Part shown: one piece after another, positions 1-5,618 of the stretch
How the letters are laid out: every line of letters begins with the position of its first letter
Position numbering within the stretch: the stretch's first letter is position 1
From: Clostridium sp. UBA6758
GTDB taxonomy: Bacteria; Bacillota; Clostridia; Clostridiales; Clostridiaceae
Assembly: GCA_002453475.1 (NCBI GenBank)
Contig: DKGY01000099.1
Coordinates: 63,709-76,901 of the forward strand
Direction of reading: 5' to 3'
Length of the DNA: 13,193 bases
Notes under the pieces: generated by a model
Seen by the model: the letters and a program-made list of their open reading frames with translations, nothing else
What the model was told of the DNA's origin: nothing
Database searches by the model: none
Made by a program: the position numbers and the translations under genes

Positions 1-254
1 ATAAAGTCTTTAAATGGTAAGTGCAATGTTTTTTCTTCTACTTTTTTAAAAACTTTTATATTAGAATTTATTATTATCTCAGTATTATCACTTACTAAAG
101 CTTTTATTTTATAATAAAGTCTTTCTAATTCTTCATCATTTAGATCTTTTTCTCTTAATATTATTCTATCTACACCAGCCAATGAAGCATCTTGCAGGGT
201 TTTAAAATATTTTTCTTCACTAACTAAGTGCCTATTTGTTATTAAGTAAATCAA
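1..254 (-). CDS. tenI: TenI/ThiE-family protein, probably thiazole tautomerase (3' part beyond window)
   Basis: Eighty-four codons of a protein beginning MIYLITNRHL are visible; the rest lies beyond base 1. The N-terminal strand, the LREKD motif (residues 33-37) and the strand IIINSN near 60-65 match the thiamine phosphate synthase superfamily fold. True ThiE carries an N-D pair for the metal and pyrophosphate and an HLGQ-type motif. Here these positions read N-S and HLP, as in TenI, the thiazole tautomerase that works after ThiG. That is my reading from remembered family motifs, and the diagnostic C-terminal half is not visible. The start is TTG, overlapping the thiH stop by four bases (TTGA), so the two are translationally coupled. 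Last visible gene of the thi operon. A plain ThiE annotation remains possible. Confidence 0.75.
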   Translation of the reverse strand, partial: MIYLITNRHLVSEEKYFKTLQDASLAGVDRIILREKDLNDEELERLYYKIKALVSDNTEIIINSNIKVFKKVEEKTLHLPFKDF

Positions 255-1354
255 ATTCTTTCCCAATCCTTAAATATTGGTTGAAACCCTGCTTCTATTA
301 TCATTTCTTTTATTTCTTCTACTGTACCTTCATCATTTATGGAAAATTGAGATGTGCCCTTAGACTTTAGTGCATGACCTCCAACCTCTGTAGAAACTCC
401 CGCGCTCATCTTAGTAATTCCCAAAGGAATTAAATTTTTTCTCATGTAATGATCTTCTCTTGTAGAAATATTTATTCCACTTTGTTGTGCAAAGACTTTA
501 TATGCTAGCATTACTTGTACCATTTTCTTATCTTCTACTGGATTTAACTCCCTTAATCCGCCCTCACAAGGTCTTATTCTTGGCGGAGAATAAGTTACTT
601 CTACATGGGGATATTTCTTTCTAATATACTCTCCATGTAAAGCTGTAAAAAAGGCATCCTTTCTAAAATCTCCTAACCCAAGTAATGCTCCGATGCTTAT
701 ACTTCTCATCCCTGCTCTTGCTCCTCTCTCTGGAGTATCCAATCTAAATTTATAGTTCTTCTTAGGTCCTGCTAAATGAACTCTATCATAAATTTTTTCA
801 TCATAGGTTTCTTGGTATACAGTAAGGCCCTCTGCTCCTGCCTCTACAGCTTTTCTATAATCCTCCTCACTTAGCGGTTGTACCTCTAAAGTTATGGAAG
901 AAAAATATTCCTTCATTACTTTTATAGCATCAACTATATAGCTAGTTGGTGAATGAATCTGACTTTCTCCTGTTAATAGGATAATGTGCTTAAATCCTTG
1001 TTTTGCCACCGATTCTGACTCTAATCTTATCTCCTTTAAGGTTAGCCTCTTTCTACATATGGAATTTTCAAAATTATAGCCACAATAAGAGCATTTATTA
1101 ACACAATAGTTGGCTATGTAAATTGGAGTGTATAATAAAATAGTTCTTCCAAAGTGTTTTAAAGATAATTCCCTTGCCTTTACTGCCATGTCTTCTAAAA
1201 CATCTTCTGCTGCTGGGGATAATAAATTAAGCAAGTCCTCATAGTTGGGATTTCTTTCATTAATACTTCTTAATACATCATATGCTTGTACATTGCTCCA
1301 ATATTCTTGAAAATTAAAGCTTCTAAACCTTTCTATAGTACTATAAAAACTCAT
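251..1354 (-). CDS. thiH: 2-iminoacetate synthase ThiH (tyrosine lyase, radical SAM)
   Basis: A 367-residue radical SAM enzyme. It splits tyrosine into p-cresol and dehydroglycine (2-iminoacetate), which ThiG uses to build the thiazole ring. The CxxxCxxC cluster motif is C84, C88, C91 (in YCVNKCSYCGY), which binds the [4Fe-4S] cluster that cleaves S-adenosylmethionine. Downstream GESQ (residues 128-131) and the EVQPL and YQETYD blocks are typical of ThiH/HydG-type proteins, and the length is normal for ThiH. HydG is excluded by the thi operon context and the short C-terminus. The ATG start has a good AGGAGAT ribosome site about six bases upstream. ThiH is the anaerobic alternative to the oxygen-dependent glycine oxidase ThiO, in line with an anaerobic host. 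It ends in a four-base overlap with the next gene. Confidence 0.96.
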   Translation of the reverse strand: MSFYSTIERFRSFNFQEYWSNVQAYDVLRSINERNPNYEDLLNLLSPAAEDVLEDMAVKARELSLKHFGRTILLYTPIYIANYCVNKCSYCGYNFENSICRKRLTLKEIRLESESVAKQGFKHIILLTGESQIHSPTSYIVDAIKVMKEYFSSITLEVQPLSEEDYRKAVEAGAEGLTVYQETYDEKIYDRVHLAGPKKNYKFRLDTPERGARAGMRSISIGALLGLGDFRKDAFFTALHGEYIRKKYPHVEVTYSPPRIRPCEGGLRELNPVEDKKMVQVMLAYKVFAQQSGINISTREDHYMRKNLIPLGITKMSAGVSTEVGGHALKSKGTSQFSINDEGTVEEIKEMIIEAGFQPIFKDWERI

Positions 1355-1359
1355 TTTTT

Positions 1360-1439
1360 CATCTCCTCAACCTCTTTTTTTACTAAAATAGATAAATCTA
1401 TGTATACATAGATTGCCCATATAATTCTATATAAGAATA
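1360..1439 (-). other. thiG-thiH intercistronic region with a perfect 20-bp palindrome
   Basis: The 85-base gap between thiG and thiH contains a perfect palindrome at 1395-1414 (arms AATCTATGTA and TACATAGATT). Nearer thiG there is a second weak hairpin with ATTCT and AGAAT arms. In RNA the palindrome could fold to an eight-base-pair stem with a four-base loop. No clean T-run follows, so it does not look like a full terminator. It could be a processing or stability element that sets thiH expression relative to thiG, or a protein-binding site. The role is inferred only. Confidence 0.45.
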
Positions 1440-2207
1440 CTATCCTAGAAATCCTGTTAGTGGTGAGGATGCATTACCACTTTTAGAAACAGCTCCAAAT
1501 TTAGATAAATAAGCAAGTCGTCCTCCTTCTACTGCCATGCTAAATGCTCTTGCCATGTTAGCAGGATTCTTTGAGGATGCTATGGCCGTATTAACAAGAC
1601 ATGCAGCTGCTCCCATCTCCATAGCTTCCATGGCTTGTGATGGCTTTCCTATTCCAGCATCAACTATAATTGGAATATCTAGCTCATCTATCATTATTTC
1701 GATAAGTTCCTTAGTTCTTATTCCTCTATTACTTCCTATTGGTGCTCCCAGAGGCATAACCGCTGCTGCTCCTGCTTCTATTAATCTTCTACCTGCATAT
1801 AAATCTGGACACATATATGGAAGTACTGTGAATCCTTCCTTTGCTAATATTTCTGTAGCTTTTATAGTTTCTTCATTGTCTGGAAGTAGATACTTTGAAT
1901 CTGATATAACCTCAATTTTTATCCAGTTACCACATCCCATGGCCTTGGCAATTCTTGCAATTCTAACTGCTTCTTCTGCATTAGTTGCTCCTGAAGTATT
2001 AGGTAATAAAATAACGTTCTTAGGTATATTAGCTAAAATATCTTCTTCCTTATTGTCTAAATCTACCCTTCTTAAGGCCAAAGTAATAACCTCTGCATTA
2101 CTTTCACTTAAAACTTCCTTTATAAGTTTATTAGATGGGTACTTACCTGTGCCTACAAACAATCTATTCTTTAATTCTACTCCACCTATTTTTAATATAT
2201 CTTCCAT
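1440..2207 (-). CDS. thiG: Thiazole synthase ThiG
   Basis: A 255-residue TIM-barrel enzyme that condenses 1-deoxy-D-xylulose 5-phosphate, dehydroglycine and the thiocarboxylate sulfur of ThiS into the thiazole phosphate. The Schiff-base lysine is in the WIKIEV motif (K97, with E99). The barrel's late acidic residue is D183 in [10 protein letters not shown], and [10 protein letters not shown] (about 154-163) is the usual phosphate-binding loop. Length is typical. An open frame continues 20 codons further upstream, but MEDILKIGG fits the family N-terminus. Its GGGG-type ribosome site lies inside the end of thiF, and only one base separates the thiF stop from this ATG, which implies coupled translation. 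Confidence 0.97.
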   Translation of the reverse strand: MEDILKIGGVELKNRLFVGTGKYPSNKLIKEVLSESNAEVITLALRRVDLDNKEEDILANIPKNVILLPNTSGATNAEEAVRIARIAKAMGCGNWIKIEVISDSKYLLPDNEETIKATEILAKEGFTVLPYMCPDLYAGRRLIEAGAAAVMPLGAPIGSNRGIRTKELIEIMIDELDIPIIVDAGIGKPSQAMEAMEMGAAACLVNTAIASSKNPANMARAFSMAVEGGRLAYLSKFGAVSKSGNASSPLTGFLG

Positions 2208-2208
2208 T

Positions 2209-3027
2209 TTAACTTTCCCCTTCTCCCAATATAATTCTAAGAGCCATATTTGCCATATGATTTGCACATATAGCTACTCTTGGTGCCATAAGTCCAGAGC
2301 CTTCCTTTGCTTCATTTATTCCATCTCCACATATATAAAATCTACTATTTACCTTTTTAGTTGTTATATCATTGGAGGAATAAAAACCTGCCATACCAGA
2401 GGAGGCTATAAGAACCTTATTCTTCATTACAGCTAATACTTCATTGCTTAACATAGCCTTATACTTTGCATTATCAAAGGCCTCTATGACAATATCAACA
2501 TCACTAAATAATTCTTTTATATTCTCTTTCTCTATTTTTTTAACTTTGCTATCTACATGTATAAATGGATTTATATCTAAGATATGCTCCTTTAAAGCCT
2601 TAACTTTATATTTTCCTATATCCCTTATTAAATATTGTTGTCTATTTAGATTAGATGGTTCTACCACATCAAAATCTATTATTCTAATAAATCCAACTCC
2701 AACCCTTGCTAGTGATATGGCTATATTAGACCCAAGACCACCTACACCAGCAATAGCCACTCTAGCCTTTGTCACTCTTTCATGAACTCCTGGTGTATGT
2801 CTTGCCATCATAACTCCTCTTAACTCTTCCTTACTAGGTACTTGTCCCTTTTTTATGAAGACAATACTATCACCTTCCTTTAGTGGCTTATCCTCCTCTA
2901 GAGGAAATCCATTTAATATAGCTACATCACTATTTGGCTTAAGCTCATCCCTTAATTTAAAGCAAGTTTCATCTTCATTAATTTCTTTCTTATTTTCATT
3001 AACCTTAATTTTAATTTTCTCTTTCAA
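2209..3027 (-). CDS. thiF: ThiF: ThiS adenylyltransferase with N-terminal ThiS-like domain
   Basis: A 272-residue E1-like enzyme that adenylates the C-terminal glycine of ThiS so that sulfur can be loaded. Residues 1 to about 65 form a beta-grasp, ThiS-like domain that lacks a C-terminal Gly-Gly and so cannot itself carry sulfur. The catalytic ThiF domain follows, with the nucleotide loop GVGGLGS (94-100), the acidic and SNLNRQ motif (117-130) and D185 in EAFDN. The zinc-binding CxxC pairs of E. coli ThiF are absent; only isolated cysteines such as C233 remain. This architecture matches the family-2 ThiF type common in clostridia. The start is TTG: an in-frame TGA lies three codons upstream, and GGTGA sits six bases before it. 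A 156-base gap separates it from thiS. Confidence 0.93.
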   Translation of the reverse strand: MKEKIKIKVNENKKEINEDETCFKLRDELKPNSDVAILNGFPLEEDKPLKEGDSIVFIKKGQVPSKEELRGVMMARHTPGVHERVTKARVAIAGVGGLGSNIAISLARVGVGFIRIIDFDVVEPSNLNRQQYLIRDIGKYKVKALKEHILDINPFIHVDSKVKKIEKENIKELFSDVDIVIEAFDNAKYKAMLSNEVLAVMKNKVLIASSGMAGFYSSNDITTKKVNSRFYICGDGINEAKEGSGLMAPRVAICANHMANMALRIILGEGES

Positions 3028-3183
3028 ATGACTTCACCACTCTATGACTTCTTATAAAATTCTTTTAAATTTATAACTTTTTAGGTGCTTTTCTTTCTAT
3101 AAATTGCTTTCACAAAATAGTTCACTAATCTTTATATAATATTTAGCTTGTATTTAATATTAATTTGTTTTCAGAGATCCTCT
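3028..3183 (-). other. thiS-thiF intercistronic spacer, no gene seen
   Basis: These 156 bases are unusual in an operon whose other junctions are a one-base gap, an 85-base gap and a four-base overlap. I find no open frame with a ribosome site, no strong hairpin and no convincing promoter. It may be decayed sequence or an untranslated region that sets thiF output. Confidence 0.4.
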
Positions 3184-3378
3184 TTAGCCTCCACCCACAA
3201 AGGATATGACTTCTATAGTATCATCTTCTTGTAAATTTATTTTTGAATATTCTTCTTTAATTACTATTTCTTTATTTAATTCCACCACTACTTTTTCTTC
3301 ATTAATACCTAATTTATTTAATAAACTGCTTATAGTAGTTATTTGATCCATATCCATGTTCTTTCCATTGACCTTCAT
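3184..3378 (-). CDS. thiS: Sulfur carrier protein ThiS
   Basis: A 64-residue beta-grasp protein ending in SFVGGG. The C-terminal Gly-Gly is adenylated by ThiF and converted to a thiocarboxylate, which gives its sulfur to ThiG. MKVNGK at the start, the central VVVELN strand and the DDTIEVI strand before the tail are typical. A frame extends six codons upstream from a TTG, but those codons encode the ribosome site itself (AAGGTGG), so the ATG is preferred. It is the first gene of the thi operon, directly after the riboswitch-controlled terminator. Confidence 0.95.
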   Translation of the reverse strand: MKVNGKNMDMDQITTISSLLNKLGINEEKVVVELNKEIVIKEEYSKINLQEDDTIEVISFVGGG

Positions 3379-3423
3379 CTTTCCACCTTCTTTCAATACT
3401 TATCTAAGTTATCCTAAAGTATT

Positions 3424-3462
3424 TTTTTAAAATAAAAAACACCTAACGTAACGCTAGGTGTT
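3424..3462 (-). terminator. Intrinsic terminator of the TPP riboswitch, before thiS
   Basis: On the minus strand the arms AACACCTAGCG (3462-3452) and CGTTAGGTGTT (3448-3438) form an 11-bp stem with one G-T pair and a three-base loop. TTTTTTATTTT follows directly. The position between the aptamer and thiS is that of a riboswitch-controlled terminator: high TPP should favour it and stop transcription. Confidence 0.9.
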
Positions 3463-3603
3463 AAAAATCTCAATAACTAATATAATAATTTCCATCTTTA
3501 ATAAGTCCTTATATTAATAATTATAACTTTGCTTAACTTTTAACTAAAATACTGAGTTTACATTAGCAAGTTCTTCTATTTTTTATATTAATATGACTTA
3601 TTA
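3463..3603 (-). promoter_or_regulatory. Expression platform of the thi riboswitch with nested long-range helices
   Basis: About 140 nt separate aptamer and terminator. On the plus strand 3498-3507 (TTAATAAGTC) is a perfect inverted repeat of 3595-3604, and after a three-base bulge 3511-3518 pairs with 3587-3594. Inside that, the minus-strand segments AACTTGCTAA and TTAAGCAAAGTT pair over about ten positions with two bulged bases. The 3595-3604 strand overlaps the 3' side of aptamer P1, so this helix and P1 are probably mutually exclusive. The pairings were read by eye and not folded computationally. Confidence 0.55.
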
Positions 3604-3690
3604 ATTTGCTTCCCTCCGATGGTACTAACCATATCAGGTTCTTAGAGTTAGGATTTTCCTTCTCAGCCAAATTGGCACCCCTAGCTATTT
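3604..3690 (-). promoter_or_regulatory. TPP riboswitch aptamer (THI element)
   Basis: The minus strand shows the THI-box core in order: AGGGGTGCC, GGCTGAGA, a short P3 hairpin (AGGAAAATCCT), GAACCTGAT, GGTTAGTACC and CGGAGGGAAGC. GGCTGAGA forms the pyrimidine-sensing side and the CGGAGGGA side contacts the pyrophosphate, as known for this class. P1 is AT-rich with mismatches. It lies about 10 nt after the predicted transcription start and upstream of a terminator and thiS, so TPP binding should repress the thi operon by premature termination. Confidence 0.97.
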
Positions 3691-3704
3691 ATTAACTTAA
3701 ATTC

Positions 3705-3733
3705 ATTATATCATTGTGAATTTACAAATTCAA
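3705..3733 (-). promoter_or_regulatory. Sigma-A promoter of the thi operon
   Basis: On the minus strand, TTGAAT (3733-3728), a 17-base spacer and a perfect TATAAT (3710-3705) stand about 15 bases before the first conserved bases of the riboswitch. Expected start of transcription is near 3698. Confidence 0.85.
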
Positions 3734-3839
3734 CTATCCCATTCAATATATACCTTATTGAAAATTAAAATAAATGCATAGATTTTTATAATAATCACAA
3801 AATAAAGTTGAATTCAAAATGTTAAAGGAGGTTAAATTT

Positions 3840-3989
3840 ATGAAACTAGAAGATAACGCTGAGCTACGTGAAAAAGCTAAACAAATGCTTATAGATGGTG
3901 AATCTTACGATAAAATTATGGACTTAACTCATTTAAGATTAAAGGATGTTAAAAGAATTGAGAGAGAAGAAGTAAGTAGCCACTTTTAA
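3840..3989 (+). CDS. Small HTH-like protein, 49 residues, function unknown
   Basis: The ATG is preceded by a strong AAAGGAGG eight bases upstream, which argues for a real gene despite the size. The peptide MKLEDNAELR...EVSSHF is highly charged. It reads as three helices: residues 7-19, then SYDKIMDLTHL (22-32), then RLKDVKRIEREEV (33-45). The G-x-S-Y-x-x-I, T-x-L-x-x-x-x-V-x-R-I spacing resembles the helix-turn-helix of sigma region 4 or resolvase-type domains, so DNA binding is a fair guess, not a demonstrated role. It is divergent from the thi operon, with its 5' end about 107 bases from the thi -35 box. A TATAAT lies at 3787-3792 but I find no matching -35. I do not recognise a named family. 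Confidence 0.72.
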   Translation: MKLEDNAELREKAKQMLIDGESYDKIMDLTHLRLKDVKRIEREEVSSHF

Positions 3990-4028
3990 TTGAAGAAATA
4001 CAAAAATATATAATTTTATAGTAAAAGT

Positions 4029-4156
4029 AAAAAAGACTATCTCTAAATAAACTAAAACTTCATTGAACTTATATATCGCATTGACTAGCAATAATGTTTA
4101 ACTTTAAGTTCAATATTATATAAAGTTTAGTAACTTCCCTGGAGACAGTCTATTTT
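4029..4156. repeat. Large imperfect inverted repeat / long hairpin
   Basis: Nested arms span about 120 bases: 4034-4043 (AGACTATCTC) with 4142-4151 (GAGACAGTCT), 9 of 10 paired; 4052-4060 with 4123-4130, paired with one bulge; and 4062-4071 (ATTGAACTTA) with 4105-4114, a perfect match. A-runs before and T-runs after the outer arms would make a terminator on either strand. It follows the 49-residue gene by about 40 bases and may end its transcript. The length and layering exceed an ordinary terminator, so a small mobile remnant (MITE) or a structured RNA is possible. No clear target duplication was seen. Confidence 0.65.
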
Positions 4157-4240
4157 TAATGTCTTTACATAAAACCTATAAAAATAACATATTAATTACA
4201 CAAGATGCATCATTTCATACCTGAAAGTAATTTACATATA
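4157..4240. other. Intergenic stretch with no gene seen
   Basis: With the hairpin before it and the promoter after it, this completes the 312-base gap between the 49-residue and 88-residue genes. It is AT-rich, with no open frame carrying a ribosome site and no further repeat that I could find. Confidence 0.5.
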
Positions 4241-4269
4241 TTGAATATATAGTAACGCACATATATAAT
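4241..4269 (+). promoter_or_regulatory. Sigma-A promoter for the 88-residue membrane protein gene
   Basis: TTGAAT (4241-4246), a 17-base spacer and TATAAT (4264-4269) lie 32 bases before the ATG. A second TATAAT-like hexamer follows at about 4276-4281. The promoter lies 3' of the large hairpin, so the gene probably has its own transcript. Confidence 0.8.
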
Positions 4270-4301
4270 TTTATGTATAATGCTGAATAGGAGATGATTC
4301 T

Positions 4302-4568
4302 ATGACCTTTTTTGAGATCTTAACCTATATTTTATTGTATGCCTTAGGAATTATCCTTGGTTCAAAAACTTTAAAGTATAAGTCTGTAATCTTTGATGTA
4401 GTTTTAATTGTATTGACACTACTATCCTTTAAAATTGGACTTAGCACGTTCATAGTCCATTTACCAAATTATCAGTTAAGACTTCCAACTCTATTAGTAT
4501 TAACTTTATCTGGTATTTTAACTAGAAGAATAATAAGTCTATACCTAAAAAAATTAACTACTCAATAA
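4302..4568 (+). CDS. Small integral membrane protein, 88 residues, function unknown
   Basis: The protein is strongly hydrophobic, with three likely membrane segments at about residues 4-20, 29-52 and 61-76. A short basic loop (SKTLKYKS) follows the first segment, and a basic tail with RR and KK ends the protein, suggesting a cytoplasmic C-terminus. No signal peptidase site, catalytic motif or known family is recognised. AGGAGATG before the ATG and an upstream consensus promoter support expression. It is a single-gene unit convergent with the lysR gene, sharing a terminator. It could be a holin-like or transporter-accessory peptide, but nothing in the sequence decides this. Confidence 0.78.
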   Translation: MTFFEILTYILLYALGIILGSKTLKYKSVIFDVVLIVLTLLSFKIGLSTFIVHLPNYQLRLPTLLVLTLSGILTRRIISLYLKKLTTQ

Positions 4569-4574
4569 ACATTA

Positions 4575-4626
4575 AAATGGGGATTTCAAGAATAGCTTAA
4601 TAAGCTATTTTTCTAAATCCCCATTT
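4575..4626. terminator. Nested bidirectional terminator between convergent genes
   Basis: The outer arms AAATGGGGATTT (4575-4586) and AAATCCCCATTT (4615-4626) are a perfect 12-bp match. They enclose an inner near-palindrome, AATAGCTTA (4591-4599) with TAAGCTATT (4601-4609). The inner hairpin is followed by TTTTT on the plus strand, and the outer one by TTTTAATG on the minus strand. The minus-strand side includes the last codons and stop of the lysR gene. Confidence 0.85.
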
Positions 4627-5498
4627 ATTATCTCAATAAACTTTGTAGCTGCTGGTGAAAGAGATACACTCTTCAAAAAGCAAAGCCCTATACTTCTTTT
4701 AGGTATTTCTTCCTTTAATTTTACCTCATATACTATACCTTTCTCTAGATATTCTTTTGAAAATTCTTTAATAACACAGGCTATACCTAAATTTGCCCTT
4801 GCAAATTCTAATAATAAATCATAAGATCCTAATTCAATTTCTGTAGTAATTTTAATTCCTCTAGACATCATATGTTTCTCTATATATTGTCTAGATATAG
4901 ATTTTTGTTCTAATAATATTAATGGTAATTTTGTTATTTCCTCAAAGCTAATTGACTTAGAGCACATATCCTTATACTTATTTCCACAAACAAATATATC
5001 ATGTATGTCCATACACTCTCTAAGTTCTAGTGCAGAATCTTCAATTGGGAAATTACAAATTGCAATATCTATTTCCCCTGACTTTACACTAGCACAAAGC
5101 TCTAAGGTTGTGGCATTTATTATTTTAAATTTTATATTGGGATATTCCTTATGAAATTGTTCTAAATAGGGTAATAAAAAATATCTTGATATGGTATCTC
5201 CTACCCCTATTTTTAAATCTCCTATCATCATATTTTTAATTTTTAAAAGTTTGTCTTCTCCAACATGGATTAAATTCATAGCAGAACTAGCATACTCAAA
5301 TAAAATTCGTCCTTCATTTGTAAGTATAACCCCCTTAGAAGTTCTTGTGAATAGCCTTATATCTAGTTCTCTTTCTAGTTGCATGATGGATTGACTTACT
5401 GCAGGTTGAGTCATATATAGCTCTTTAGCAGCCTTGGAAAAACTTTCATGCTTTCCTACCATACAAAACACTTTATATAAATCTAATTTACTTATCAT
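4605..5498 (-). CDS. LysR-family transcriptional regulator
   Basis: A 297-residue LysR-type regulator. The N-terminal winged HTH spans roughly residues 1-60, with the signature SFSKAAKELYMTQPAVSQSIMQLE (written here as its parts AAKEL, TQPAVSQ and LERELD) followed by LFTRT and LTNEG. The effector-binding periplasmic-protein-like domain follows: LKIGVGDTISRYFLLPYL opens its first lobe, and EIDIAI and LELG-type strands continue it. The frame extends seven codons to an upstream ATG, but AAGGAG seven bases before the second ATG favours MISKLDLYK as the start. The gene is divergent from the CofE-like gene, the usual arrangement for a LysR protein and its target. A palindrome lies within its own promoter, so autoregulation is likely. 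The effector is unknown. Confidence 0.93.
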   Translation of the reverse strand: MISKLDLYKVFCMVGKHESFSKAAKELYMTQPAVSQSIMQLERELDIRLFTRTSKGVILTNEGRILFEYASSAMNLIHVGEDKLLKIKNMMIGDLKIGVGDTISRYFLLPYLEQFHKEYPNIKFKIINATTLELCASVKSGEIDIAICNFPIEDSALELRECMDIHDIFVCGNKYKDMCSKSISFEEITKLPLILLEQKSISRQYIEKHMMSRGIKITTEIELGSYDLLLEFARANLGIACVIKEFSKEYLEKGIVYEVKLKEEIPKRSIGLCFLKSVSLSPAATKFIEIINGDLEK

Positions 5499-5539
5499 AT
5501 AAGTACTCCTTATATCCATTATTCAATCTATTTATTTTA

Positions 5540-5569
5540 CTTATACCATTAAAATGGTGTATATTACAA
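5540..5569 (-). promoter_or_regulatory. Likely lysR promoter
   Basis: On the minus strand TTGTAA (5569-5564), an 18-base spacer and TATAAG (5545-5540) stand 41 bases before the chosen lysR start. The palindrome 5545-5558 fills most of the spacer, so bound protein would block polymerase. Confidence 0.5.
5542..5563. promoter_or_regulatory. Palindromic operator candidate for the LysR-type regulator
   Basis: ACCATT-AA-AATGGT at 5545-5558 is a perfect six-base dyad with a two-base centre. Flanks continue it as TAT on one side and GTATA on the other with one extra base. It lies in the divergent intergenic region, inside the predicted lysR promoter and about 50 bases before the predicted cofE-like transcription start, a normal place for a LysR recognition site. 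Confidence 0.6.
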
Positions 5570-5589
5570 GTGTAGGTTTTAAAAATTAA

Positions 5590-5595
5590 TATAAT
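5590..5595 (+). promoter_or_regulatory. Candidate -10 box of the CofE-like gene
   Basis: A perfect TATAAT stands 23 bases before the TTG start. No good -35 lies 16-18 bases upstream (best TTACAA at a 20-base spacing), consistent with a promoter that needs activator help. Confidence 0.45.
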
Positions 5596-5618
5596 TTTAC
5601 ATGAAGGAGATGTTATAA

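Noticed and set aside
2207..2267. Upstream extension of thiG by 20 codons
   Set aside because: The extension would overlap thiF and does not match the ThiG N-terminus. The ATG at 2207 has its own ribosome site.
1537..2436. Plus-strand 299-codon open frame
   Set aside because: It lies antisense to thiG and thiF, whose motifs are intact. The product is a hydrophobic, low-complexity Ser/Ile-rich shadow without a ribosome site.
2444..2785. Plus-strand 113-codon open frame
   Set aside because: Antisense to the ThiF catalytic domain, with no ribosome site and shadow-like composition.
4029..4156. CRISPR-like or IS-end reading of the large inverted repeat
   Set aside because: There is no regular repeat-spacer unit, no transposase gene nearby and no visible target-site duplication.
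5191..5394. Plus-strand 67-codon open frame
   Set aside because: Antisense to the HTH region of the LysR gene, which has a full family signature.
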